Shown: one piece after another, positions 24,034-32,905 of the stretch | How positions within the stretch are numbered: the stretch's first letter is position 1 | Layout of the letters: each line of letters starts with the position of its first letter | From: Streptomyces mirabilis | Lineage (GTDB): Bacteria; Actinomycetota; Actinomycetes; Streptomycetales; Streptomycetaceae | Length of the DNA stretch: 64,000 nucleotides | Assembly: GCF_018310535.1 (NCBI RefSeq) | Contig: NZ_CP074102.1 | Location: forward strand, 7,750,001-7,814,000 | Direction: 5' to 3' | The notes under the pieces: model-generated | The model's database searches: none | What the model was told of the DNA's origin: nothing | The model's input: the letters and a program-made list of their open reading frames with translations, nothing else | Made by a program: the position numbers and the translations under genes

Positions 24034-25791
24034 ATGACCGCCGCCCCGTCCGGCCCGGCCTTCTCCGTCCACGACATCCCGTTCAGCACTCGCGGGTCAT
24101 GGTTCGGTATCTCACCCGTGGTGGCGGAGAAGACGTACGCCGAAGACCTTCACCTCGTATCGCACCAGAACGGCATGCATGCCGTGCTGCGTTTTGTTCC
24201 GCTCGACATGGCCACCGGCGACCGCACCGCCACCAAACCGCACGCGACACCGAGCCTGCTCAGCTGGACCGGTGCCGAAGGCCACATTGCCCTCGCCTAC
24301 GAAACGCCGGACACCGTACGGCTGCGCGGTGACGGGCTGGGCCTGCACATCGGAGCGGCGGCGACCACGCTGACCCCGTTCAGCGGCACCTACTTCTACC
24401 GCGAACCCGGCACGGGGGCGTACGTGTTCACCTCGTACGAGACCGGGCGGCGCTACCGCGTCACCGTGCTGTCGGGGACCGTGACCGAGGCGTTGGGCAC
24501 GCAGACCCTGGGCAGCGCCGCGCGAGGTGTCACGATCGGCGCCGAGGCCGGCGCGGTCTGGGAGGTCGCGGTCGAGGAGTACGAGACCGCGCGCCGCCCC
24601 CACGCGTCTTCGGCACCCTTCGACCAAGTCGTGGACACCGCGCGCCACGCCTTCGACGCCTTCGCTGACTCCGTCGCACCCTGGCGTACGTCCGAGACAC
24701 CCGCCGCGGAACTCGCCGCCTACGTGCTGTGGTCCGCGAGCGTCCGGCCGCTGGGCTTCGTCACCCGTCCCGCGGTGCTGATGTCGAAGCACTGGATGGA
24801 CAAGGTGTGGAGCTGGGACCACTGCTTCAACGCCCTTGCCCTGGCCCCCGGAAGCCCCGCACTCGCCCTGGACCAGTTCTCCCTGCCCTTCGACCATCAG
24901 GACGAGACCGGCGCGCTGCCCGACTCGGTGACCCACTCGGAGATCCTCTTCAACTTCGTCAAGCCTCCCATCCACGGCTGGGCCCTGCGACACCTGCGCC
25001 GACGGCTCCCCGAGCCGCTCTGCGAGGCGGAGTTGACCGAGGTCTACGACCGGCTGGCCCGCTGGACGGACTTCTGGCTCACCCTGCGGCGGGCACCCGG
25101 GAGCGCCCTCGCCCACTACCAGCACGGCAACGACAGCGGCTGGGACAACGCCACCACCTTCGACCCCGAGCGTGTGATCGTCAGCGCCGACCTGTCCGCC
25201 TTCCTTGTCCTCCAACTGCGCGAACTTGCAGAACTGGCACATGAGTTGGGGCTGCCGGACGACACGCGCAAGTGGACACGAACGGCCGACGCGACGCAGG
25301 CGGCGATACTCGACGAGCTGTGGACCGGCGACCGCTTCGTCGCCCGCGCGGCAGACAGCGGGGCCACCTGGACCAGCTCCAGCCTTCTCGACCTGATGCC
25401 CATCGTTCTCGGCGAGCACCTGCCCGAGAGCATCGGCGACGCACTGGCAGGCCGGATCGAGGCCCACCTCACGGCATACGGCCTGGCCACCGAGCTGCCC
25501 ACCTCACCGCACTACCTCGACGACGGCTACTGGCGCGGCCCGATCTGGGCCCCGTCCACCGTCCTGATCGAGGACGGTCTGCGCCGCGCCGGCCACGACC
25601 GCCTCGCGGACGAGATCAGTGCCCGCTTCCGGGCCCTGTGCGAGACCTCGGGCTTCGCCGAGAACTTCGACGCCCTCACCGGCGCGGGCCTGCGCGACCG
25701 CGCCTACACCTGGACCGCCAGCAGCTACCTCCTCCTCGCCGAGGCCCACGAGTTCCGGCGCGCCGAGACCGCCGAGGCAGTCGGCGGCTGA
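24034..25791 (+). CDS. Cytoplasmic (alpha/alpha)6-barrel glycosidase (GH63/trehalase-like)
   Basis: This 585-aa protein has no signal peptide. Residues 1-190 are a beta-rich N-terminal domain. The rest looks like the (alpha/alpha)6 barrel of GH63, GH37 and debranching-type glycosidases: SKHWMDKVWSWDHCFNALAL, DQFSLPFDHQDETGALPDSV, NDSGWDNATTFD and YWRGPIWAPSTVLIEDGL. The acidic residues in DHQDETG and GWDNAT fall where such enzymes keep substrate-binding or catalytic carboxylates. It probably hydrolyses an imported glycoside inside the cell. Mannosylglycerate- or glucosylglycerate-type activity is possible but unproven. Confidence 0.82.
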   Translation: MTAAPSGPAFSVHDIPFSTRGSWFGISPVVAEKTYAEDLHLVSHQNGMHAVLRFVPLDMATGDRTATKPHATPSLLSWTGAEGHIALAYETPDTVRLRGDGLGLHIGAAATTLTPFSGTYFYREPGTGAYVFTSYETGRRYRVTVLSGTVTEALGTQTLGSAARGVTIGAEAGAVWEVAVEEYETARRPHASSAPFDQVVDTARHAFDAFADSVAPWRTSETPAAELAAYVLWSASVRPLGFVTRPAVLMSKHWMDKVWSWDHCFNALALAPGSPALALDQFSLPFDHQDETGALPDSVTHSEILFNFVKPPIHGWALRHLRRRLPEPLCEAELTEVYDRLARWTDFWLTLRRAPGSALAHYQHGNDSGWDNATTFDPERVIVSADLSAFLVLQLRELAELAHELGLPDDTRKWTRTADATQAAILDELWTGDRFVARAADSGATWTSSSLLDLMPIVLGEHLPESIGDALAGRIEAHLTAYGLATELPTSPHYLDDGYWRGPIWAPSTVLIEDGLRRAGHDRLADEISARFRALCETSGFAENFDALTGAGLRDRAYTWTASSYLLLAEAHEFRRAETAEAVGG

Positions 25792-25797
25792 CAGACC

Positions 25798-25818
25798 CCC
25801 GGGCGACTCGCGCCCGGG
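25798..25818 (+). terminator. Weak hairpin between the two glycosidase genes
   Basis: CCCGGGCG (25798-25805) pairs with CGCCCGGG (25811-25818) around ACTCG. With only 8 bp it may reduce readthrough or stabilise mRNA rather than terminate fully. Confidence 0.45.
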
Positions 25819-25844
25819 CAGCACCCCCTTCGGGAGACCCGCAC

Positions 25845-27713
25845 ATGCGCATATCTCGCTTCCTTTCCCCAGCCGTACGCCCCGGCAGACCCGGCATCCC
25901 GAGACGCCGCAGGACCGCCGTGATCGCCGCGCTCCTCGCCTCGTTCGCCGCGGTCACCCTCCCCGCGACCACGGCCCACGCCGCAGACACCTCCGTCACC
26001 GTCGACTTCTCCACCGCCGGAGGCGCCCCCACCTACCACGCCTCCGGCATGATCTACGGGATGACCCCGGACGGCTCGCTGCCCCAGGACCACTTCTTCA
26101 CCGACATCAAGTGGCACTTCATGCGAGCCGGGGGCGCCCAGCTCAACAGCGGCGGCTACGCCACCAGCTTCGCCGACTACCAGACCCGCTGGGCCTCCAC
26201 CCTGGCCCAGTACAAGCGCACCGCCGCCCTCGGCGGCACCTTCGTCCTGTTGCCGCACGACCTGTGGGGCGCCGACGGCACCACCAGCCAGGGCTGGCCC
26301 GGCGACAACGGCGACTGGACGCAGTTCGACGCCTTCGTCACCCAGCTCATCAGCGACGTCAAGGCCAACAACATGACGGTCCAGTGGGACCTGTGGAACG
26401 AACCAGACGGCAGCGGCTTCTGGGGTGCGTCACAGACGCAGTACCTCCAGATGTGGTCGCGCTTCTACGCCAAGGTCCGCGCCGCGTTCCCCGCCCAGCT
26501 CATCGTCGGCCCCAGCATCGCCGGCCAGCCCAACTCCTCCAACAGCTGGTGGACGACATACCTGACCTACGTCAAGGCGAAGAACGTCGCCCCCGACATC
26601 TACAGCTGGCACGACGAACCCGGCGACCCCGCCACCGACGTCGGCCGCGCCAACTCCACCCTCGCTGCAGCCGGGTTGACCAACACCCGCGCGTACCAGA
26701 TCAATGAGTACGCCACGCTGTCCATGCAGTCCCCGGGCGGCGGCGCCTGGTTCATCGGTCGCCTTGAACGGGCCGGCGCCGACGGCCTGCGCGGCAACTG
26801 GGCCTCCGGCACCGCGCTGCACGACAACGAGGCCAACCTGCTCACCAAGAACAGCGCCGGTCAGTACCTGCCGCTCGGCGAGTGGTTCATGTACCGCTAC
26901 TACGGCTCCCAGACCGGCAACATCGTCAAGCTCACCGCCGGCACTGGCACCGATGGCCTGGCCACCAAGGACAACTCGGCCGGCAATGCCAAGGTGTTGC
27001 TGGGCAGCAGCGGCAACACCGGTACCGTCACCGTCAATCTGACCGGGCTCAACACCACGTCCGTCGTGGAGAACAGCCAGGTCCGCGCCGTCGTCCAGCG
27101 CATCCCGTACAACAGCGGGGCTGCCGTGACCGGTCCGGAGACCATCGCCGACACCACCCTCACGGTCAGTGGCAACGCCGCCTCGGTGAGCCTCCCGTGG
27201 TCGAACGCCAAGGACGGCTACACCGTCACCCTGCTGCCCCCGTCCAACGCCACCGTCTCCACGGTCGCCGTCAGCCAGAACAGCGGCCAGTGCCTGGACG
27301 ACACCAACCTCAGCACCGCCAACGGCACCCAGTACCAGCAGTACTACTGCGAGGGCGGCTACCAGCAGATGTTCGACTTCAAGCCGGTCAGCGGCAAGAC
27401 GAACACCTACACGGTCGTCGACGAGACCAGCGGCAAGTGCCTCGACGTCTCCGGCGCCTCCACCGCCGACGGCGCCACCGTCATCCAGTACACCTGCAAC
27501 GGCGCCACCAACCAGCAGTTCACCCTCAATCCCGTCACCGCACTCGGCAACAGCCACGACTACCAGCTCGTGGCCGTCCACAGCCACAAGTGCGTCGACG
27601 TCAGCAACGTCTCGACCACGGCCGGCGCGCAGATCCATCAGTGGACCTGCGATGCGGCGAGCGCACTGAGCACCAAGAAGAACCAGGTCTGGCGTCTGCT
27701 CGGCAAGAGCTGA
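25845..27713 (+). CDS. Secreted glycoside hydrolase with ricin-type lectin domain
   Basis: The 622-aa precursor starts with a long signal peptide (basic region, then TAVIAALLASFAAVTLPATTAHA-type core, cut near residue 47). A clan GH-A-like TIM barrel follows, with QWDLWNEPDGSGFWG (acid/base Glu) and AYQINEYATL (candidate nucleophile Glu). Next come a beta-sandwich and, from about residue 480, a ricin B lectin trefoil with repeated QCLDD, KCLDVSG and KCVDVSN units. It acts outside the cell, releasing sugar for the ABC system. It is a distant relative of the decayed divergent glycosidase. Confidence 0.9.
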   Translation: MRISRFLSPAVRPGRPGIPRRRRTAVIAALLASFAAVTLPATTAHAADTSVTVDFSTAGGAPTYHASGMIYGMTPDGSLPQDHFFTDIKWHFMRAGGAQLNSGGYATSFADYQTRWASTLAQYKRTAALGGTFVLLPHDLWGADGTTSQGWPGDNGDWTQFDAFVTQLISDVKANNMTVQWDLWNEPDGSGFWGASQTQYLQMWSRFYAKVRAAFPAQLIVGPSIAGQPNSSNSWWTTYLTYVKAKNVAPDIYSWHDEPGDPATDVGRANSTLAAAGLTNTRAYQINEYATLSMQSPGGGAWFIGRLERAGADGLRGNWASGTALHDNEANLLTKNSAGQYLPLGEWFMYRYYGSQTGNIVKLTAGTGTDGLATKDNSAGNAKVLLGSSGNTGTVTVNLTGLNTTSVVENSQVRAVVQRIPYNSGAAVTGPETIADTTLTVSGNAASVSLPWSNAKDGYTVTLLPPSNATVSTVAVSQNSGQCLDDTNLSTANGTQYQQYYCEGGYQQMFDFKPVSGKTNTYTVVDETSGKCLDVSGASTADGATVIQYTCNGATNQQFTLNPVTALGNSHDYQLVAVHSHKCVDVSNVSTTAGAQIHQWTCDAASALSTKKNQVWRLLGKS

Positions 27714-27728
27714 CTGCCGTCACCTGTG

Positions 27729-27767
27729 ACGATGTGGAGGGGTGGTCCCCATGCCCCTCCACATCGT
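27729..27767 (+). terminator. Terminator of the sugar locus
   Basis: A 14-bp stem (27729-27742 with 27754-27767) with an 11-nt loop lies 15 bp after the lectin-glycosidase stop. Confidence 0.8.
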
Positions 27768-27966
27768 TCAATCGGGACTGTTCTGCGGCCTCCGGGACGG
27801 AACAGTACGGGCCGCAGCTGCCGTTCAACACTGACAGCGTCATCGCTCGCCGCCTCGACGACCTCGCATACGGGGCCGGTGTCTGGCTCTCCGCGTTCAA
27901 GGGCCGCTCAACAGCAGCCCTGCGCCCTCGCATTGTCCGTACCGACGACGACCGGAAGTCCGCCCG

Positions 27967-29478
27967 ATGAGCCGGACCGACGTGATCGTGGTCGGGGCGG
28001 GGGCCGCCGGTGCGGTGCTGGCCGCGCGTCTGAGCGAGGACAGCGACCGCAGCGTGCTGTTGGAGGCCGGACCGATTCCGTCCGAACCTTCCCGATTTCC
28101 CGCAGACCTGCTTGACGCACGCTTCGTCCCCGGCGCCCAGCCCGGCCACCCGGCGGTCCGCGGCCGGTACCTCGGCGGCTCGACGACCGTCAACGGCGGT
28201 TACTTCATCCGCGCCCGGCGTGAGGACTTCGACCGCTGGGCGGCGGCCGGCAATCCCGCTTGGGCCTACGAACGGATCCTGCCGTTTCCCCGAGCGTTGG
28301 AGACCGACCTCGACTACGGGCCCCACGATGTCCACGGCGCCGACGGCCCGGTGCTCGTCCGGCGCGGCGAAGTCAAGCACCCCGCTGCAGCAGCGTTCGC
28401 TGCCGCGGCACAGGAGCTGGGATTCCCCCGGGAGCCGGACAAGAACGCGCAGAGCACGCCGGGCTTCGGCCCGGTGCCGTCGAACGCTGTCGACGGACTG
28501 CGGCTCAACACCGGCGTCAGCTACCTGCGGGCCGCTCTCAACCGCCCGAACCTGACCGTCGTCGGCAACAGCCGGGTGCTCAGGGTGGTCATCAGCAGTG
28601 GCCGTGGCACCGGAGTGCTCGTCGACCACGGCGGACGGCACACCATTCTCGACGCGGGCGAAGTCGTGCCCTGCGCCGGGTCCTTCGTCACCCCGCACCT
28701 GTTGCACCTGTTGCACCTGTTGCACCTGTCGGGCATCGGACCGCGCACAGACCTTGAGCGCCTGGGTCTGCCCGTGCTCAAGGACGCCCCCGCCGTCGGC
28801 GCCCGCTTCAGCGATTACCCCCAGGTGCTACTGGAATGGGCCCCGCGGAAGGACCTGGGCGAACCCACCGACTCCTGGCTGGGCGGCTGCCTGCACCTGT
28901 CCTCCTGCGACGGCGCCTACGAGGGTGACCTGGAAGTCCTCCAGTCCCTGACCCCCATGGCAGCGCCGGTCGGCGGAACGGTGACGGTCCCGGGCGCCCC
29001 ACTGGCTTTCCTGGTGTCGGCCCAGACACCCCGGCGGACCGGCATGCTACGCCTCCGGTCCGCCGACCCCGCGAGGCCTCCACGCATCGACTACGGCTAC
29101 CTGCGGGCACCCGAGGACCGGCGCCGCCTGCGTGAAGGCGTCCGTACCGCAGTGGCGTTGACCGACACCCGCACCTTCGGCGAGGTCTCCCGTGCTCTCC
29201 TCGGTCCCGACCCCGGAACACTCGCCAACGACCGTGACCTGGACGCGTGGATCGCGGGCCACCTGGGAACCGCTCACCACACCTGCGGCACCGCACCGAT
29301 GGGACCGGCCGACGACCCCGCCACGATCGTCGACCGGTACGGCAGGGTCCATGGCATAGCCGGACTCCGTGTGGCCGACACGTGAATTCTTCCGGATGCC
29401 CCCTTGCGCGGCCCGGCGGCCACGGCCGTACTCATCGGCGAACTCATCTCCCATGCCATGCGCCACGAGCTGCGCTGA
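27967..29478 (+). pseudogene. GMC-family oxidoreductase interrupted by an in-frame TGA
   Basis: The first 472 codons encode a glucose-methanol-choline oxidoreductase: the FAD motif VIVVGAGAAGAVLAARLSE, YLGGSTTVNGGYFIRA, and the C-terminal HHTCGTAPMG with its active-site histidine. TGA at 29383-29385 follows LRVADT. The same frame then continues ILPDAPLRGPAATAVLIGELI to a second TGA at 29476-29478, which is the normal GMC C-terminus with its active-site partner region. One base change at a Ser codon would explain it. A CACCTGTTG tandem repeat also expands a conserved turn. The product is probably inactive. Confidence 0.8.
28696..28731 (+). repeat. 9-bp tandem repeat (CACCTGTTG) in the GMC gene
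   Basis: Three perfect copies and one variant copy encode HLLHLLHLLHLS. Family members normally have one such unit before SGIGP, so the repeat adds about six residues near the cofactor domain. Confidence 0.85.
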
Positions 29479-29509
29479 GCTGATCAGTGGTGTGTGACAT
29501 GGGCAGCAC

Positions 29510-30192
29510 TCAAGGGACATGCGGGAACAGGGCACGGGTGCGGCCGGGGTCGGGTGAGACGAAGACGCCGTCTGCGGTGACCGCGACGGCCGACGGATCC
29601 TCCTCGGTGTGATCGAGCCGTCCACGAAGATCTTGCGGCCCTCGGTGCCCGTGACCCGGGCGTAGACCCGCAGCGGTGTCTCCAGGGGGACGGGTCGGCG
29701 GTAGCGCACCTGCAGGGAGACCGTCATGCCGGGCAAGCCGGCGGCGGCGCAGGCCCAACCCATGAGTTCGTCCAGCAGCATGGCGCTCATGCCGCCGTGC
29801 CCGTAGCCGGGCGGTCCTTCGTGGGCGATACCGAGGGTGCAGCGGCCCACGACGCCACCACTGTCAGCAGTCACCTGCATGGGTGGAGCGAGAGGACTGC
29901 CGGTTCCTGTGACGGGGCTGTACATCCGTACCCCTCCGGGGAACTCGTCCACGGCCGGGATCTCCGCTCGGGTACGTCGTCGGCCGGTCAACTGCCCCGT
30001 GATGCGGCGGACTTCGTCCGTCATCTGGTGCAGGACTTCGGTCGGGGCCGCGGTGCGTACGGTGGCGTCCACCAGGGCCCGCAGTTCGTGGCCGAGAGCG
30101 GCGATCGCGGCCCGTTGGTGGTCCAGTTCCTCTCCTGTCGTTCCTACGGTGTCGGGGTTCGTCGCCGGGGATTCTGTCGGTACTACGTTCAT
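29510..30192 (-). pseudogene. PaaI-type hotdog thioesterase, frameshifted
   Basis: From ATG 30192 the frame encodes a helical N-terminus and a hotdog thioesterase core (GPPGYGHGGMSAMLLDELMGWA; VSLQVRYRRPVPLETPLRVYARV; GRKIFVDGSIT). At about 29610 the reading moves to another frame, which supplies EEDPSAVAVTADGVFVSPDP and RTRALFPHVP to a stop at 29510. A single missing base explains the shift. The intact version would hydrolyse an acyl-CoA. It lies 43 bp behind the alcohol dehydrogenase in the same operon. Confidence 0.75.
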
Positions 30193-30235
30193 CGGGTTTC
30201 TCGGTCGGGGTGTTGTAGCCGTGGTCGCGTCGGGG

Positions 30236-31246
30236 TCAGCCGTCGGCGCGCACGAAGACGGGCTTGAGGTGCTTCTCGGGCAGTGCGTCGGGGATTTGCT
30301 CCCAGTCGAGGACGTGGGAGACCACCCGTGCCGGGTCGACCTTGCCGGAGCGGGCGAGGTCGAGGGCGTCGCGGATGTGGTTGCGGACGTTGTCGCGGGC
30401 GATGCGCAGGGTGACGCCGGTGAGGTACATGTCCAGGAGGGGTAGTTCGCCGGGGCGGAAGTGGTTGCCGGCTGACTCGCAGATTCCTTCCGGGGCAAGG
30501 GACTTGACGGCCAGAGCGAGTTGGTCGACGCGGCCGGTGGCCTCTACGGCGATGTCGAAACCGTGGCGGATGGGTTCGAGCGCCTCGGCGGTCGCGGCGC
30601 CGTAGCCGCGGGCGATCTCGCGGTGTTCGGGGTCCGGGTCGACGTAGAGGACGTTGGAGGCACCGAGTGCGCGGGCGATGTCGCACACGTACAGGCCGAT
30701 GCTGCCGCGGGCGACGACCAGGACCCGGGCGCCGGGCCTGTTCTTGAGGTGGGGTGCGACCAGCCGCCAGGACAAGGACCAGTTGTCACTGGCCGAGGCC
30801 ATCGCGACCGGGTCCAGACCTTCCGGCAGGGGCACCAGCATGCCGTCCGCCCACGGCACCCGGACCAGGTCGGAGAAGAGCCCGCCCCAGCTCCCGCCGA
30901 TCGGCGCGCCGTACATCGCCATGTGCGGTACGGCCGTGCAGTGGGCGGTGAGTCCGGTGCGGCAGTGGTCGCAGGTGCCACAGTTGATGGACCAGGGGAC
31001 CACCACCAGATCGCCGGGGGCCACGGCCGTCACCGCGTCCCCGATGTCGACCACCCGGGCCACGCACTCGTGACCGAGGGCGAACGGCGGGTCGATGAAA
31101 CCGTGCCCGGCCAGGATCGCGGAGTCCACGTCGCAGGAGGTGGCCGCGACTGGGGCGACGATCGCCTCCTGGTCCGACTGGAGCTTCGGGTCGGGCGCCT
31201 CGCGCCACTCGACGGTGCGCTTCGCGACGTAGGTCAGTTCACGCAT
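30236..31246 (-). CDS. Zinc-dependent alcohol dehydrogenase (MDR superfamily)
   Basis: The 336-aa protein has the catalytic-zinc Cys (ATSCDVD), GHECVARV, and the structural-zinc set CGTCDHCRTGLTAHC. A Rossmann part follows at VLVVARGSIGLYVCDIARALG. The usual GxGxxG is ARGSIG here, so the first glycine is replaced. It probably oxidises an alcohol or sugar-like substrate with NAD(P). The start overlaps the end of the tautomerase gene, and both would be read from the TetR-operator region at 31.7 kb. Confidence 0.88.
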   Translation of the reverse strand: MRELTYVAKRTVEWREAPDPKLQSDQEAIVAPVAATSCDVDSAILAGHGFIDPPFALGHECVARVVDIGDAVTAVAPGDLVVVPWSINCGTCDHCRTGLTAHCTAVPHMAMYGAPIGGSWGGLFSDLVRVPWADGMLVPLPEGLDPVAMASASDNWSLSWRLVAPHLKNRPGARVLVVARGSIGLYVCDIARALGASNVLYVDPDPEHREIARGYGAATAEALEPIRHGFDIAVEATGRVDQLALAVKSLAPEGICESAGNHFRPGELPLLDMYLTGVTLRIARDNVRNHIRDALDLARSGKVDPARVVSHVLDWEQIPDALPEKHLKPVFVRADG

Positions 31247-31670
31247 CGGTGCGCTGCCCCTTCGCCAGTGCCACCAGGTCGGCGTAGCGGATGACGGACC
31301 CTCCAGCTCCCCAGGTGCCCTCGGGCTGCTCGTGCACCAGCACCCAGACCCGCAGCGCGTCGTCCTGGGGCAGCCCGGCGGCGCCGAGGACAGTCTTCGT
31401 CGCATCCTCGACCAGGCCCGCCTTCCGGCGCTCGGACAGCGCGCCCTGCGGGACGGTGACGTCCACGAGGAAGCGAGGCGCGTCGTCCTCGGCGGTGGTC
31501 TGCGCGCCTTCTGGCAGTTCGACGAGGTAACTCCATGCCTGGGCGCGGAAGAACGCGGTGTCGGGCGCTCCCTCCCAGCGGAGCAGGACGGTGGCAAGGT
31601 CGCGCTGGACGGTCTTACGGCCCTGCTCGGTCAGCGAACCGGGCGGGACGGTGAGCCGGATCATCGGCAT
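31239..31670 (-). CDS. Tautomerase-family protein with N-terminal proline
   Basis: This 143-aa protein begins MPMIRLTVPPG, giving the Pro-1 after Met removal that acts as the catalytic base in 4-oxalocrotonate tautomerases. Two similar halves (MIRLTVPPGSLTEQGRKTV and FLVDVTVPQGALSERRKAG) show a duplicated beta-alpha-beta unit, the size class of malonate-semialdehyde decarboxylase or cis-CaaD. Its WGAGG motif is shared with the protein at 32384-32860. A TetR operator lies 33 bp upstream. Substrate unknown. Confidence 0.75.
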   Translation of the reverse strand: MPMIRLTVPPGSLTEQGRKTVQRDLATVLLRWEGAPDTAFFRAQAWSYLVELPEGAQTTAEDDAPRFLVDVTVPQGALSERRKAGLVEDATKTVLGAAGLPQDDALRVWVLVHEQPEGTWGAGGSVIRYADLVALAKGQRTDA

Positions 31671-31702
31671 GGCGAAATCTCTCTCTGTGCCGCACTCGCG
31701 GT

Positions 31703-31719
31703 CTATGACAGTCGTTATA
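31703..31719. promoter_or_regulatory. TetR operator 1
   Basis: CTATGACAGTCGTTATA is an imperfect palindrome (CTATRAC-N4-GTYATAG type) in the promoter of the tautomerase/alcohol dehydrogenase operon. Confidence 0.7.
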
Positions 31720-31737
31720 TCCGGAGTTCACGCTAGA

Positions 31738-31755
31738 CTATGACGAGCGTTATAG
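31738..31755. promoter_or_regulatory. TetR operator 2
   Basis: CTATGACGAGCGTTATAG is a near-perfect palindrome 19 bp upstream of the regulator start, 35 bp from operator 1. It suggests autoregulation. Confidence 0.75.
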
Positions 31756-31773
31756 CCAGAGAGGGGTACGGCC

Positions 31774-32364
31774 TTGGCCAAGTCCAGCGCGCCGTCGCGC
31801 GAGCGCATCGTGGCCGGTGCGGCCGACATGATCAGCAGGCGCGGTCTGAACGCCACGAGCATCCGGGACCTGGCCAAACACGCCAAGGCGCCGCTCGGCT
31901 CGACCTACCACTACTTCCCGGAGGGGAAGCGGCAGTTGGCCACCGAGGCGGTGCAGTACGCGGGTACGGCCGTCGCCCGTCTCCTGCGCAGGGAGCTGGA
32001 CGCCGGCCCCGTCGCCGGGCTGCGCGCCTTCCTGGCCCTGTGGCGCGGCATCGTCGTCGAGAGCGACTTCCGCGCCGGTTGTCCCGTGCTGGCGGTCTCC
32101 GTCGAGGAGCCCCCGGCCGACGAGATCCCGCTGGCTCTCGTTGCCGCGGCCGACGCGTTCGAGGGCTGGGAGCGGTTGCTCACCGAGGCGCTACGGGAAC
32201 ACGGTGCTGACCACGACCGGGCCTCGGGGCTGGCGGCCCTGATCGTGGCGTCCGTCGAGGGCGCCATCGCCATGTGCCGCGCCAAGCGCAGCATGAAACC
32301 CCTGGATCAGGTGGCGCAGCAGCTCGAAGCCCTGATCGATGACGCGCTCGCCCGCCGAGCCTGA
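31774..32364 (+). CDS. TetR-family transcriptional regulator
   Basis: The 196-aa protein has the TetR helix-turn-helix at residues 8-55 (RERIVAGAADMISRRGLNATSIRDLAKHAKAPLGSTYHYFPEGKRQL) and a helical ligand domain with FRAGCPVLAVSVE. A TTG start at 31774 is inferred: AGAGAGGGG lies 8 bp upstream and no ATG or GTG fits. It probably represses both flanking tautomerase units and itself through the CTATRAC palindromes; the ligand is unknown. Confidence 0.88.
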   Translation: MAKSSAPSRERIVAGAADMISRRGLNATSIRDLAKHAKAPLGSTYHYFPEGKRQLATEAVQYAGTAVARLLRRELDAGPVAGLRAFLALWRGIVVESDFRAGCPVLAVSVEEPPADEIPLALVAAADAFEGWERLLTEALREHGADHDRASGLAALIVASVEGAIAMCRAKRSMKPLDQVAQQLEALIDDALARRA

Positions 32365-32383
32365 CGGCGTGCGGCTTTCGGGC

Positions 32384-32860
32384 TCAGGCGTCGATCGCCG
32401 TGCGGATCGCCTTGATCTTCTCCTCGGTGAACACGCCGCTGTCGAGAAGGGAAAGGACGGAGAGGACACCGCCGCTGGAGCCCCAGCTGCCCTCGTCGAT
32501 GACCCGGAAGTTGACCCACCAGGCAGGCGACGGCTCCGGCAGCCCGCAGGCTTCGGCCATCGCGGCCAGGATGCGCTCGATGACCTCGGCCCGGACCTCC
32601 CGGCGCCAGTCCCCGTCCATGACCGCCACGTCGATCGCCATGACGTCGAGCCCCTGACCGGTATCCACCAGTAGACGGCCACCAATCGCCATCATGTCCG
32701 GCTCACGCTCCACGAAGTGCACCTGGAACCCGACCCGCGCGGCCGGCGCGAACTGGCCGACCTCGGGCACGAGCACCGCGTCCGTCAGCGTCTCGGCCAG
32801 CGCGCGACGCTCCTCAACGCTCTGGCGCCCCTTCGGGGTATTCACGGTGATGACGGTCAC
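32384..32860 (-). CDS. Tautomerase-like protein lacking Pro-1
   Basis: The 158-aa product starts VTVITVNTPKG at GTG 32860, with AGGAGG at 6 bp. It has the same duplicated beta-alpha-beta layout (LLVDTGQGLDVMAIDVAVMDG in the middle; WWVNFRVIDEGSWGSSGG near the end) as the protein at 31239-31670, but no proline at position 1 or 2. It may be a non-catalytic partner, as in hetero-oligomeric tautomerases, or may use other residues. A near-perfect TetR operator starts 10 bp upstream of its start codon. It is convergent with tetR. Confidence 0.7.
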   Translation of the reverse strand: MTVITVNTPKGRQSVEERRALAETLTDAVLVPEVGQFAPAARVGFQVHFVEREPDMMAIGGRLLVDTGQGLDVMAIDVAVMDGDWRREVRAEVIERILAAMAEACGLPEPSPAWWVNFRVIDEGSWGSSGGVLSVLSLLDSGVFTEEKIKAIRTAIDA

Positions 32861-32869
32861 GACTGCCTC

Positions 32870-32887
32870 CTATGACGATCGTTATAG
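32870..32887. promoter_or_regulatory. TetR operator 3
   Basis: CTATGACGATCGTTATAG is a near-perfect palindrome overlapping the leader of the Pro-1-less tautomerase gene. Confidence 0.75.
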
Positions 32888-32905
32888 TGTGACTCTACAT
32901 CAGGT

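Noticed and set aside
29383..29385. TGA as selenocysteine codon in the GMC gene
   Set aside because: GMC enzymes have no Cys/Sec there, no SECIS-like hairpin is evident and selenoprotein use is not expected here; a nonsense mutation is simpler.
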